Source of the DNA: Clostridium sp. Marseille-P2415
GTDB lineage: Bacteria > Bacillota > Clostridia > Lachnospirales > Lachnospiraceae
Reading direction: 5' to 3'
Assembly (NCBI RefSeq): GCF_900155545.1
Contig: NZ_LT732525.1
Span: 945,371-1,009,370 of the forward strand
DNA length: 64,000 nucleotides
Shown here: in pieces, positions 1-10,200 of the stretch
Numbering within the stretch: the first letter of the stretch is position 1
How the letters are laid out: each line of letters opens with the position of its first letter
Made by a program: the position numbers and the translations under genes
The notes under the pieces: generated by a model
What the model was told of the DNA's origin: nothing
The model's database searches: none
What the model saw: the letters and a program-made list of their open reading frames with translations, nothing else

Positions 1-324
1 GTGCTCTACCGAAACGTATTCATCCCCCATAGCCTTCGCTTCATCCTCGGCACTGATTAAAACCTTATTTAAATCATTGCTGATGTAAAGATGTCCCCCG
101 CTTACCTTAGGCAGTTTTTCTATGGACCGGGCCGTTTCATGGAAGAATTGCTCCTTTTGTATATTCATCTTGGTAATCAGCTTTAAAATCAGGCTGTCTT
201 CAATGGTAAGAAGGCTGTAAAGCATGTGCTCCTGCTCAATCTGCTGATTCCCATATTCATATGCAAGCTTTTCGCAGTTCTGGACGGCTTCTACAGACTT
301 TTGCGTAAATTTATTAATGTTCAT
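1..324 (-). CDS. clpB: ClpB disaggregase, N-terminal fragment (cut by window edge)
   Basis: Read on the minus strand from the ATG at 324, this open frame gives 108 codons and runs off the window start without a stop. The protein begins MNINKFTQKSVEAVQN and continues with QEHMLYSLL. This is the Clp N-terminal double repeat of ClpB, the Hsp104-type AAA+ chaperone that pulls proteins out of aggregates together with DnaK. Only the N-terminal domain is visible, so the two ATPase modules cannot be checked. ClpC is the alternative, but the MN..KFTQKS start is typical of ClpB. An AGGAGGG ribosome binding site lies just upstream, and a near-consensus sigma-A promoter lies 60 bases further up. I saw no CIRCE element or clear CtsR box. 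Confidence 0.85.
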   Translation of the reverse strand, partial: MNINKFTQKSVEAVQNCEKLAYEYGNQQIEQEHMLYSLLTIEDSLILKLITKMNIQKEQFFHETARSIEKLPKVSGGHLYISNDLNKVLISAEDEAKAMGDEYVSVEH

Positions 325-383
325 GATAGTACCCTCCTTTTTTCTTTGCTATGTACGATCATTGTTTCATTTGTTCTATGTGT

Positions 384-412
384 AATATAACAAATACAAA
401 GTCGTGTGTCAA
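384..412 (-). promoter_or_regulatory. sigma-A promoter of clpB
   Basis: On the minus strand TTGACA (407-412) is followed after exactly 17 bases by TATATT (384-389). It points at clpB, about 60 bases downstream. The consensus match is 6/6 and 5/6. Confidence 0.8.
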
Positions 413-473
413 GTTAAATTCATACAAAATCAGAAGGAATTTAAACGAAAATCTTACAGTTCTCTTTCACACA

Positions 474-502
474 TTGTTTTTTCTTCCGGCATCACGTATA
501 AT
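474..502 (+). promoter_or_regulatory. probable promoter of the small wall-binding protein
   Basis: TTGTTT (474-479), a 17-base spacer and a perfect TATAAT (497-502) lie 48 bases before the start codon at 550. The -35 box is weak. Confidence 0.5.
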
Positions 503-549
503 CGAAACAAATATTTTATAATCGTTACTTTCAGGAGGTGGCCGTTTTC

Positions 550-1086
550 ATGATAAATTTTCCGCGTTGTATCCGGGCGCGCTCTGCCGCAGCAATTGCC
601 GCCATTTTCCTGTTTCAATCCGCAGGAACCGGAAGCATCACCAGCCTGGCCCACACAAAAGATGAGTCTGTCTACTTAACCGGCATCTGGCAGCAGGACG
701 AGAATGGCTGGCGGTTCTTCAATCAATGGAATTCTACCTCCCCTGCCGGGCAATGGGCGGAATATCAGGGCAATTCTTATTATTTTATGGATAATGGGTA
801 TATGGCTGCCGGCTGGCTTTTTCTCAGCAACCGCTGGTATTATTTTAATCCCTGCAAAGGAAAGCAGGAAGGCTCCATGGTAACCGGCTGGATCAACGAT
901 CCCTCTTATGGCGGTTGGTTTTATACAAATCAGAACGGAATCATGGTAACCGGCTGGCATAAAATTGACGGTTTCTGGTACTATTTTAACCCAGATTTTA
1001 ATGGAATACTCGGACTTATGGCTACAAACCGTATCATTGATGACGCATATGTGGATTTAAACGGGCGTATGAATGAACTGCGGTAA
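550..1086 (+). CDS. small secreted protein with cell-wall-binding repeats
   Basis: This 178-residue protein has a signal peptide (MINFPRCIRARSAAA followed by a hydrophobic run) and then four or five aromatic-glycine repeats such as GWLFLSNRWYYFNP and MVTGWINDPSYGGWFY. These match the choline-binding / glucan-binding wall repeat family (PF01473 type), which holds exported proteins on cell-wall polymers. There is no separate catalytic domain, so it may be only a binding module. I chose the ATG at 550 because AGGAGGTG (533-540) lies nine bases before it; a GTG at 538 overlaps that ribosome binding site. The repeats resemble those in the larger secreted proteins at 20-26 kb. It stands alone, with its own promoter upstream and a shared terminator downstream. 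Confidence 0.8.
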   Translation: MINFPRCIRARSAAAIAAIFLFQSAGTGSITSLAHTKDESVYLTGIWQQDENGWRFFNQWNSTSPAGQWAEYQGNSYYFMDNGYMAAGWLFLSNRWYYFNPCKGKQEGSMVTGWINDPSYGGWFYTNQNGIMVTGWHKIDGFWYYFNPDFNGILGLMATNRIIDDAYVDLNGRMNELR

Positions 1087-1129
1087 AAAAAGGCAGTGCC
1101 GTTTTAAGAAACAGACACTGCCCTTTTTT
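1085..1129. terminator. bidirectional Rho-independent terminator
   Basis: A 7-bp stem, GGCAGTG (1092-1098) with CACTGCC (1116-1122), is flanked by seven A on the left and six T on the right. It can end both the plus-strand wall-binding gene and the minus-strand MATE gene. The stop codon of the MATE gene (1104-1106) sits inside the loop. Confidence 0.8.
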
Positions 1130-2426
1130 CAATTCCATGAAATCTCCATACAAATACAATTGCACGGAAAATCCAGTCAATAAACATGCCGTACCAGACA
1201 CCCATCACGCCTGCGTCCATAATATGTACGAAAAAATAAGCGAATGCAATACGAAACAGCCACATGGAAAACACCGACACTGCCATCGTGAATTTTGCAT
1301 CCATGGATGCTCTCAGCGCATAGGGGACCGTAAAGGCAAATGGCCATACGATCATGGCGTAACTATGTGCTACTATCATTCGGGCGGATATCCCAGCCGC
1401 CTCTCCCGACAGATTGTAGACAGAAACAAGCCGGTCTGAAAATACTACCATGACAGTACAGAGCAAAAGAAGAATTCCATAGTTAACACCGACCAAAAGC
1501 CTGGTGTACCGCTTTGCCTGTTTTTTCTCTCCTGCTCCCACACACTGACCCACAATAGTAATGAGCCCCAGACCAATGGCATTGCCTGGCAGATAAAGAA
1601 GCGTCACCAGGTTGGAAGCTACCGCATAACTGGCAATAGCCGCCGTACCCAAAGACGAGACCAGGCTCTGCAGCGCAATTTTTCCGAATTGGAACATACC
1701 GCTCTCTAATCCATTGGGAATGCCGATGGAAAGAATATTTTTTATCATTTTAAGGTTTGGCCTCAATTCCTCCAACCGGTTTATTCTGACGGTATTACCC
1801 GGATTCTGGATCAGATACAGCATCATAATTGCGGCGACCAGCCGGCTTAACAGCGTAGGATATGCCACACCGGACACTCCCATATGCAAGCCGAACACGC
1901 AGATTGCATTTCCTACAATATTAATGGAATTCATCACCAGTGATACTGCCATGGATACCTTGGAGTTCCCCATGGACCGGAATAAGGCCGCACAGGAATT
2001 ATAAACTGCTATAAACGGGTAAGACAGGGCTGTGATCCGGAAATAAATTAAGGCATCATCCATTACTGCAGGCTCCACTTTACCAAAAATGGTACTTAGC
2101 AGATAACGGTTCCCCACCAGAGCTGCAAATGTAACCGCCACCGATAATACGGTGGTGACTCCAATGAGCTGGCCTGCTGCCCTGCAGGCATTCTCTGATT
2201 GCTTTTTTCCAAGATACTGGGCCGATATAACGGCGCCGCCTGTGGCCAGCGCCGCCAGGATCTGTATAATCAAAATACTGATGGAATCCACCAGAGAAAC
2301 TCCGGATACAGCAGCCTCTCCAACAGCAGCTACCATCACGACATCCACCATTCCTACCAGAACGGCTAATATTTGTTCCACAATTAATGGGGCAAGCAGC
2401 TTTAGTAAATCTTTTTTCGTAAACAT
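1104..2426 (-). CDS. MATE family multidrug/cation antiporter
   Basis: This is a 440-residue membrane protein with about twelve hydrophobic segments, the normal size for MATE exporters (NorM/MepA/DinF superfamily). These use sodium or proton gradients to expel drugs or metabolites. The N-terminal stretch LLAPLIVEQILAVLVGMVDV and the later AVVSGVSLVDSI-like segment are typical MatE signatures. An AGAGGA ribosome binding site precedes the ATG at 2426. The gene starts 12 bases after the end of the oxidoreductase gene at 2439-3422, so the two are probably co-transcribed. The substrate cannot be told from sequence. No guanidine-type riboswitch was seen in front of it. Confidence 0.9.
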   Translation of the reverse strand: MFTKKDLLKLLAPLIVEQILAVLVGMVDVVMVAAVGEAAVSGVSLVDSISILIIQILAALATGGAVISAQYLGKKQSENACRAAGQLIGVTTVLSVAVTFAALVGNRYLLSTIFGKVEPAVMDDALIYFRITALSYPFIAVYNSCAALFRSMGNSKVSMAVSLVMNSINIVGNAICVFGLHMGVSGVAYPTLLSRLVAAIMMLYLIQNPGNTVRINRLEELRPNLKMIKNILSIGIPNGLESGMFQFGKIALQSLVSSLGTAAIASYAVASNLVTLLYLPGNAIGLGLITIVGQCVGAGEKKQAKRYTRLLVGVNYGILLLLCTVMVVFSDRLVSVYNLSGEAAGISARMIVAHSYAMIVWPFAFTVPYALRASMDAKFTMAVSVFSMWLFRIAFAYFFVHIMDAGVMGVWYGMFIDWIFRAIVFVWRFHGIEKRAVSVS

Positions 2427-2438
2427 ATCGGGTCCTCT

Positions 2439-3422
2439 TTATTGTCTCTCAAATGGATAACGTATTCCCCACTGCCGCCTTAACTCATCCATAACCTTCA
2501 TTATGTTCAGCGTTGTCTTATGCGGCATCTGCTGACACTCGGTCCAGCCATTTCTGATTGCTTCTGCACTGGCTTCGATCTGGTACTCATATCCTGAAAT
2601 CTGTTCCGGCCTGATATGGGTTTCAACCAGCTGCCGATTGGTATCATAAACCCGGATGGACTCAAAATTATTAACATTCTCAACGACAAGGAACCCTTTA
2701 GTTCCGTAAACAATCCCCTGCCTGTCGGACAGCACCCGAAGGGAACTGTTAAGTATGGCCATTTTACCCCCCGGATAACACAGGGTAATGCTGTTTTGTG
2801 CATCCACTCCTGTATCCGTTTTAATCACACTGGATTGAATATCCGAAATGTCATCGCCGAAAACAAGAGAGGCGAAGTTAAGGGTATAGACTCCTACATC
2901 CAAAAGAGCTCCTCCTGCCAGTTCAGGCTTTACTAGGCGTGGCTTTTCAGACACCAGATAGCAAAGATTCGCCGTAAGAGTCATTGGCTCCCCGATCATG
3001 CCGGATTCCAGAACGCTTTTTAGCGTTTCAGCCATAGGCATATAACGCACCCACATGGCTTCCGTGATCATAAGGTTCTTTTTCTCTGCCAGGGCAATCA
3101 TCTCCTCAGCCTGAGTAAAGTTTGCGGCAAATGATTTCTCGCAAAGAACATGCTTCCCCTGTTCCAGGCACAGTTTCGCGTTGCTGTAATGCTCTGAATG
3201 AGGGGTAGCAATATAAATTAATTGAATTTCCGGATCCTTTGTAAGCTCCTCATAGGTTCCATAAGCCTTTTTTATGGAAAAACGAGCTGCAAATTCTTCT
3301 GCTTTCTCCAGACTTCTGGAAGCAGTCCCATACAGATTTACCTGTGGCATCCGTATCATCGTGTTTGCCAATAACGATGCAATTCTGCCAGTTCCCATGA
3401 TCCCAATTTTTAACGGCTCCAT
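2439..3422 (-). CDS. Gfo/Idh/MocA family NAD(P)-dependent oxidoreductase
   Basis: This 327-residue protein has the family layout. An N-terminal Rossmann fold starts with GIMGTGRIASLLANT (dinucleotide-binding glycines near residues 9-14). It is followed by IATPHSEHYSNAKLCLEQGK and the catalytic-type CEKSFAANFTQA segment, where the conserved EK(P/S) lysine is present. The C-terminal alpha/beta domain then follows. Members oxidise or reduce sugars, inositols or related polyols. A GGAGG ribosome binding site precedes the ATG at 3422. It follows the sortase gene after 38 bases without a visible terminator, so some read-through from the surface operon is possible. The closest relatives by feel are dihydrodiol / 1,5-anhydrofructose-type dehydrogenases; the substrate is unknown. 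Confidence 0.9.
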   Translation of the reverse strand: MEPLKIGIMGTGRIASLLANTMIRMPQVNLYGTASRSLEKAEEFAARFSIKKAYGTYEELTKDPEIQLIYIATPHSEHYSNAKLCLEQGKHVLCEKSFAANFTQAEEMIALAEKKNLMITEAMWVRYMPMAETLKSVLESGMIGEPMTLTANLCYLVSEKPRLVKPELAGGALLDVGVYTLNFASLVFGDDISDIQSSVIKTDTGVDAQNSITLCYPGGKMAILNSSLRVLSDRQGIVYGTKGFLVVENVNNFESIRVYDTNRQLVETHIRPEQISGYEYQIEASAEAIRNGWTECQQMPHKTTLNIMKVMDELRRQWGIRYPFERQ

Positions 3423-3460
3423 ATCTCAGACCTCCACACATTTATACCAAACATTTCTAT

Positions 3461-4228
3461 TTATTCAGTATAACACATCAAAACAGCCTGTACAATCATT
3501 CTTTTGGAACGCCCATAACAGGTTGACAATGTAATGATCGGGTTATTCACTGACGGACTTACCGGAATGTAATAGAGGGAAGCTTCTTTCATATTATCTA
3601 TAAATTCCTGTTTTTCTTTTGCATTGGAGAATTCTGTTTGATAACACTGCATCTCCTCCTCTTCCTTAAGCTGGCAGGAAAAGATGATCCCTTCCTGCCA
3701 CCTCCTCTCGTAATAAATTCGAATCATTTTATGGCTTTTATAAAAATCCCTGCCACTGTAATTTTTTAAGTCAGCAAACATGGTTCCGTCCTTCATATTA
3801 TGACCGAAAATAACCGTATTTTCTTTATTCAGTTCCCCTCCTTCTTCCTGGACAAACAAGCTGCCACAGGAGTTTACATTTCCCTGAAAGGTATGGTTCA
3901 AATAATAACCCGGCCGGGTACTTCTTGCTACCGGATAGTTGACAGATGTGCCCGGTATACAAAGCCAGCATATGTAATCGGGATTTAGCTTCCATAAATA
4001 TGCTTCCGGTATTTCCTTATTATCATCAAATGTCTTTCCACTCTCTTCCGTCTGTAATCCCGACAAAACACGGTTAAGCTCTCTATACTCCAGTTTTCCC
4101 TCCCTGTACTCAAGAACCCGTTGAAATAGCTGCAGACTGAATCCTAAAAACCCTGCCAGCCAAAAAACAGACAGGAAGTATTTCATTGTATTACTTTTCC
4201 AACTTGTTTTTATCCCGGATTCTACCAT
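3461..4228 (-). CDS. srtB: class B sortase
   Basis: This 255-residue membrane-anchored transpeptidase has one N-terminal transmembrane segment (residues about 16-35). The catalytic triad is visible: His143 in FGHN, Cys237 in TLSTC and Arg243 in GRSKR. The NHTFQGN and ENTVIFGHNMKDGTMF stretches are class B features. Sortases cut a C-terminal sorting signal on secreted proteins and link them to peptidoglycan or to each other. The start at 4228 is supported by AAGGAG five bases before it and overlaps the end of the giant surface protein by 38 bases, so the two are translationally coupled. The giant protein is therefore the obvious substrate. A start at 4186 is possible but has a poor ribosome binding site. 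Confidence 0.93.
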   Translation of the reverse strand: MVESGIKTSWKSNTMKYFLSVFWLAGFLGFSLQLFQRVLEYREGKLEYRELNRVLSGLQTEESGKTFDDNKEIPEAYLWKLNPDYICWLCIPGTSVNYPVARSTRPGYYLNHTFQGNVNSCGSLFVQEEGGELNKENTVIFGHNMKDGTMFADLKNYSGRDFYKSHKMIRIYYERRWQEGIIFSCQLKEEEEMQCYQTEFSNAKEKQEFIDNMKEASLYYIPVSPSVNNPIITLSTCYGRSKRMIVQAVLMCYTE

Positions 4229-7200
4229 ATCTTCTCCTTTTTCGTTTCCCTCCTCTTATGGTTAAAAGAAATCCCAAAAAACAGAGAGCCATACCTGAAA
4301 TCCAGAAGCCGGCAGGAGTCCTGTCTCCTGTTTTTTCTCCATGCCTTCCGGTTTCTTTTCCATATGCTGATTCCAGCCATACCGGATCAAGCTGGTTCTT
4401 CCCGTAACGAGCTGTAATCGTTCCCATTTTTTGAGGCTCTTTTGGAACATTTGATTCCGGTTTCGGCACAGGCTCTGGCTCTCCTTCTCCTGATTTATGC
4501 TTTTTTAAATCCGTCATAATGACATCCAACTGTTTTGCACCTTTTGGAACAATAAATTTTCTATCAGCTGCAGGAAGATAACCGTCCGGCGCTTTTACTT
4601 CGTGCAGGAAATACGTTCTACCGGCCTCTAAAATTCCATCTATCTCAATTATTTTATCATTTGTTTCAAAATCCTGTATGGCAATATTCCCTCCTTCATC
4701 CAAAATCCTGAGAATTGCCCCTTCCACCAGCCTTCCTTCCGAATCCACCTTGCGAATTCTTACTTTTGTGGTATTATTTCTCATTTCAACCACATCAGTG
4801 CTTCCATCTCTGCTCACAGTAAACCGAACAGCATCGGAACAGGCATATCCGGGCCTGGGCCTTTCCTCACAAAAATAATATTGTTCTCCGGCCTTTAGCT
4901 TGGCGGTAATTTGATGAGGCTGATCCGTGGAGGTCCACTTCTCAACCGGATTACCGGCTTTATCTGTTATGCTCAATTGGTTTCCAGGTAATTCGTCATG
5001 GCCTGTCATGGCTTTTTTGGACAGTATCACATGGGTTGGATCATCTTTCATAACTACAACACCCCTGTTACCGTTTAAACTGACTGTAAAGGGGATATCT
5101 TCTGCATATGCATATCCATCAGCAGGACGGATCTCATGGAGCCAGTAGTTTTCTCCCGCTGCCAGCTGGCCTTTCAGCTCCTTAAACTGATTTCCCGTCG
5201 TAAAGATTAGATCATCACCGGCTTCAAAGCCATTGCCATCCCGCAAGGCTTTTGCAGGGCTTTTATTCTCATTTAAGACTTCAAGCACACATCCGGCCAA
5301 CCGGCGGGCCCCTTCTGGTTGAGATGTTTCTGTAAGGGAATGGTCCAGCTTCTCAACCAAAATCTCCGTTTTCTTATCCGTCATGGTAACACTGATGGGT
5401 TCAGGCTCTTCCGGAACCGTGAAAACAACGTTCTGGCTGCAGGCATACCCGGCTGGCGGTTCTTCTTCTATTAGCTCATAGGTTCTTCCTGCAATCAGGA
5501 TCCCTTTTAAAACGACCGTTTTTCCTTCCGCAGTAAAGGATGTTATAAGATCTCCTGTTTCCTTTTCTCTGATCGAGAACCGTCCTCCTTTTAAATATTC
5601 CCCTGTTTCAGCATCCACCTTTAAAATCCCTGCCTCCGTCTTTTTATCCTGCATGATGATGGTTGACCGTATGCCGCTCTCTTCTGCTATAAAACGGATC
5701 TCTTTTTCAAAAGAGCAGCCTGCCGGCGGAAGCTCTTCCCGGAAAAGATACTCCTTTCCAGGGGTAATGAATTCCGGCGGGATTAATACCTCCTTTCCTT
5801 CTTTTTTCGTAAATTCGTAGATATTTTTCCCTGTCTCTGCATCGATAAGGCTGTAACGGCCTCCCTCCAATTCCTTCTCTGAATCTCTATCTATCTTTGA
5901 AAAATACAGGCGTACCGGACGGTCCTCCATGTCCACATTATCAACCATTCCGGAAACGTTTAGCTGGAAGCGGTATACTCCGCTTATAAGGTTATTTCCG
6001 TCACTGTAGGCTGTGGTTTCAATAAGCCGGTAGCTTCCTCCTGCCGTCAGAATTTCCCGGATCGTTTCATCATTCCGGTTGTTTTTAAATACCGCACTCC
6101 GGAAGTTTTTTGATATCTCCCCTGTTATCGTACCGCTTCCTGTCTGCCCGGTGGAGAGGGGCACGCTGTCGTAGCCATCTTTCGGTTCCTGAGTGATCTC
6201 ATATTTAGTTCCGTAAGGCAGCCCGGCGAAGGTAAGATACCCGTCACCGGTAATGACAATGTTCCCCTCACCTTTGATCCGTCCTTCAGAGGAACCGCTG
6301 TATGCCTGGTATCCGGTCAAGATGTGCCCATTCCGGTCCGTAAGCCTCACATGGAACGTAAATTCATCTGACAGTTCCTTTCCTGTTCCGGTCAGCTTGC
6401 TTATGATGGTAATAGAGCCATCCTGGACAATGGGGTTCGTAAGAGAAGTACGTTTTGTTACCGCATACACTTTTGTTTCAAAATGTGCTTTTGTCTGCGT
6501 TCCCTCCTCTCCGGCCGCGACTGCCACAACATCCACTGTACCGCTTTCATGGGCCGCCACATCGGTAAGATTCCAGGTCACGACTCCGTTTAACTCCGTG
6601 CCGTAAGCCGCAGATCTTAAATATTCCAGCCCTTCACCAAGAACCGCTTTTACCCGGACATCTGCCGGATAGTCGTATGGATTGGTATAGGTAATGGTGT
6701 ACTTTATGACGCTGTTCTTTTTAACTGCACTATGATCCGTTCCGATAGTTCCGGTTACCCGGGCAATAGGTATTTCTCTTGTGACCGGATTTGTAATCGT
6801 ATGATCGTGATCATCCTCATTGACGGTCCAGCTTGCAAGGACGTTTCCCACTGCATCCGTCAGCTCCTGCCTGGTTTCAAGGTACGTTCTGGATGGAATG
6901 GTGTAAGATCCGTTTTCATTGAAATAGATCCGCTTTGTTTCCTTAAATGACTTTTCCGTCCTGCCATCGGAATATCCGGTATACTCAGTGATTTCATATA
7001 AATGGCCGTTTGTGATACCGTCCTCCTCTGTTACTGTCCGGCCGCTTCCCGTTCCAACAAAGGGCGGAAGCTCAGTTCCTGTGTCTAGATCTTTTAATAC
7101 GGTAAATACCTTTACCGGCACCCTTCCGGTTACGGTCATAGCTTCTATGGCACCGTCAGGGTCCGCCCCTTGGGCGTCACTTGCCATTTTTATGACGTTA

Positions 7201-10200
7201 AAGTCGTTTGAAACATTGCGGATTCCGGTACCGGCTCTGTTTACGGTAAAGATCACCGGCTTTGAAAGAGTATATCCGGCCGGAGCTTTCAATTCTTCCA
7301 CGATGTAGACCCGGTCTGCTGACAGCTTCTTTGTCAAAGTAAAGCCGTCTGAACCTGATAGAACGGTTTCAATGGCTTTCCCTTGTTTTTGATACTTTCC
7401 ATCAATGACCACCGCCTCATATACGGCTATTTCTGCACCTTCCACGGCCATGCCGGTATCAAAGTTTGTCTTTCTGAAATGAATCTCTGTTGGGTCGTTT
7501 AAAACCTCATAAGCAGAAAGAACTTCTTTTCCGCTTTCCGTCCCGTCAAACCGGAACTTGCTTATCCCTCCGGAAATCCGGTATAGGTCCGGTGGGGAAA
7601 TTTCTTCTATGGTATAGGTATAAGGTTTTATGGTTCCGTCTGTCTGCACCGCACCTACGGGAAGATGATTTAAGTCCGCTTTTCCATCGGAGCCGGTTGT
7701 CATGTACCAGATATCCCCGGTGTCCTGATTGGTTATTTTAAACCTGGCGTTTTCCAGCCCTTCCCCTGCGTCGGAAGCTTTCTTTTTTATTTCCAGTTTT
7801 CCAACGGTTGGAGTATTTATTATCTTATAAAACGGGACTTTTTCAGCTCCTACGGTGATTTTTACCGGATCGGCCTTTTGCATATAAGGTGGGGCTTCTA
7901 ACTCTGCGATATAATAGGTACCATAAGCGGTCTTATCAATACGGTGGGGTTTTAAATCTCCCACGGCCAGTCCTTCCGGAATGTTTCCGTTAAATTTATC
8001 CTCTTCCGTATATCTTCCATCTGATCCGGAACTCCATGTTTCAATGAGGTGGGTTTCATCTTCCACAAAATTTCCGGCTTCATCTGCCCGATAAAGGGCT
8101 AGTTTAGCACCCTCTACGGCATATTCATTTGTTCCATCCGTAACTACTTTCTGGATATTGATGTATTTTTCTTCATTTTCAAAGCTTACACGCTGCACGT
8201 CCCCAGTTTCTGTTATAACGATTGCTTTTGGGTCTGCTGTTTCAAATCCAGCCGGGACCTTTTCTTCCACCAGGACATAATTACCTATCTTCTTCCCGTC
8301 TTTTTCTGAATTTAGAGGTAAATAATCAATCCGGTGCATTCCTTCTAAGGTGTCATAGCTTTTAATTCCTCCATTCTCTTTGTAATTGAACTGATATTCA
8401 AAATGAAGGGGCAGCTTTCCCTCGCTGTCAAGGGAACCATTCTGGACATTACGATAAATGGTGATCCGGATTGTTTTTCCGGCATCGGTGGTCCAGGTCT
8501 GGACTGTCCCTTCTCCTTTCTCAGTCCGCAGGCTCTCTATCCGCTCCGCCGTCCGTTCTCCAGCCTTTGTGTACCAGGTGATGGAAGTAAAATCCTCCCC
8601 CTTCTCCCGATAGGCCGCTTCAAAGTCCGTGATAAAGCCGGACTGGTTTTCTGACAAACCTAAAAAATTCTTAATGCGGTCGATAAAGCCAGCGCTTTTT
8701 TCGGTTTTTTCCGTATATTCGGTCAGATCATCGGTAGTCCATGTATCCATCATTTTTGTTTCATCGTATACCGGGATACCTCTTTCCGTTATGATGTTTC
8801 CGTTTTGGTCTGTTTTCGCTTCATAAAGAGCCAGACCGGCAGCATGGTCATTGGGCAGCTGCACCCTGTTTCCCTTACTGTTCTGATAGTATTTATAGAT
8901 TTCCAGCTTGGTATGATCATTTTTTACGTTGATGGTCTGAACATAACCGGCTGCCTTTATCGTTAATTCCATGGAAGAACGGACATAACCACCTGCTGCT
9001 TCCGATTCCTCCAGGATATAGTCTCCTGCAGGGATCCCTTCAAAGTATTTCGGGGTCCCGTCTGTGATCCAGTCAGCAGTAACAGTCACCGGCGTATTAT
9101 CAGTGGAGTTTTCTACCTTCCACTGTGCCGGGGTAGTCTCTGCTTTCACCAGATAATATCCTTTCGGATAATTTTCGCTGTCTGTGGTATAAATACGTTT
9201 TGCCTTATAGAGTAACAGGTGAGTTCCGGATACCTGGCTGTAACTGTAGGCTCCCTTCGGTTCTGTGACTGCACCGTGCCCCGCTTCACCGGGTAAAAGA
9301 CCTTCCTGATAGTCACTGATTACATTAATCCGGTACTGATCCGGTGCATCGGTTTTTACAATTTCTATCTTGATTTTTTCATCTTCCATTCCGGCCTTCT
9401 GGACTTCCGTTGTTTCGGTAACAGTAATTCCTTCCGGAAAGCCCTTTGTGTAGCCTGATGGAGCCTTGGCCTCCTCTATAATGTAGGTTCCGGGAATGAC
9501 ACGTTTTAACATATCGGCCTGCCCCACCGTCAGGGTCGGCCCCTCGGGTCTATCCCCTTTAAACGGATCATTGGGATATTTCTCTCCGGTGATCCAGGTG
9601 TTTTCCATGATCCAGGCTTCACCCTGGCGGTGATAGAGTTTTTTATCGTCTGTGGTATCCTCCTTATTCCCGATCTCCCCCATGCCGGCCTTATCATTGA
9701 TTTTATAGGCAGCATTGTTATACGCTGGAAGAAGGTCATCGTATTTGTATCGGACATAATCCCCGTCAATGTCATAGACCGGGTTCCCCTTTTTATAGGT
9801 TTCAACCGATCTTTGGTAATACTCCGGAAGGCCATGCCCATTCAGAACAGGATTCATGCTTTTAACCAGACTGTTCCCGTCATAAGTTCCTGTGATGTAT
9901 TCCTGATCGGTATCGGCATTGAAGGAAGCGATTCTCCATGTTTTGATCTTCTCCCTGGCAATGACCGCCCCGTTCTCTGTCCGGGAAATCTTCACCGGCC
10001 ATACCAGAAGTTTTTCTCCGTCTTTCGTGTACGCCATACCTGTTGTTGGATTGACATACGCATCCCTATTCCCGTCACTGTCCAAATGGTACATGACAGT
10101 TCCATAGCTTAGAGAAAAGGTTTTATCCGCTGCTGAATACTTCACCGCAGTTAAATCCCCTCCGGTCAGCTCAAAGACTGGCTGACCGGCTTTCAATACG

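Noticed and set aside
538-549. GTG start for the wall-binding protein at 538
   Set aside because: It overlaps the AGGAGGTG ribosome binding site; the ATG at 550 is well spaced.
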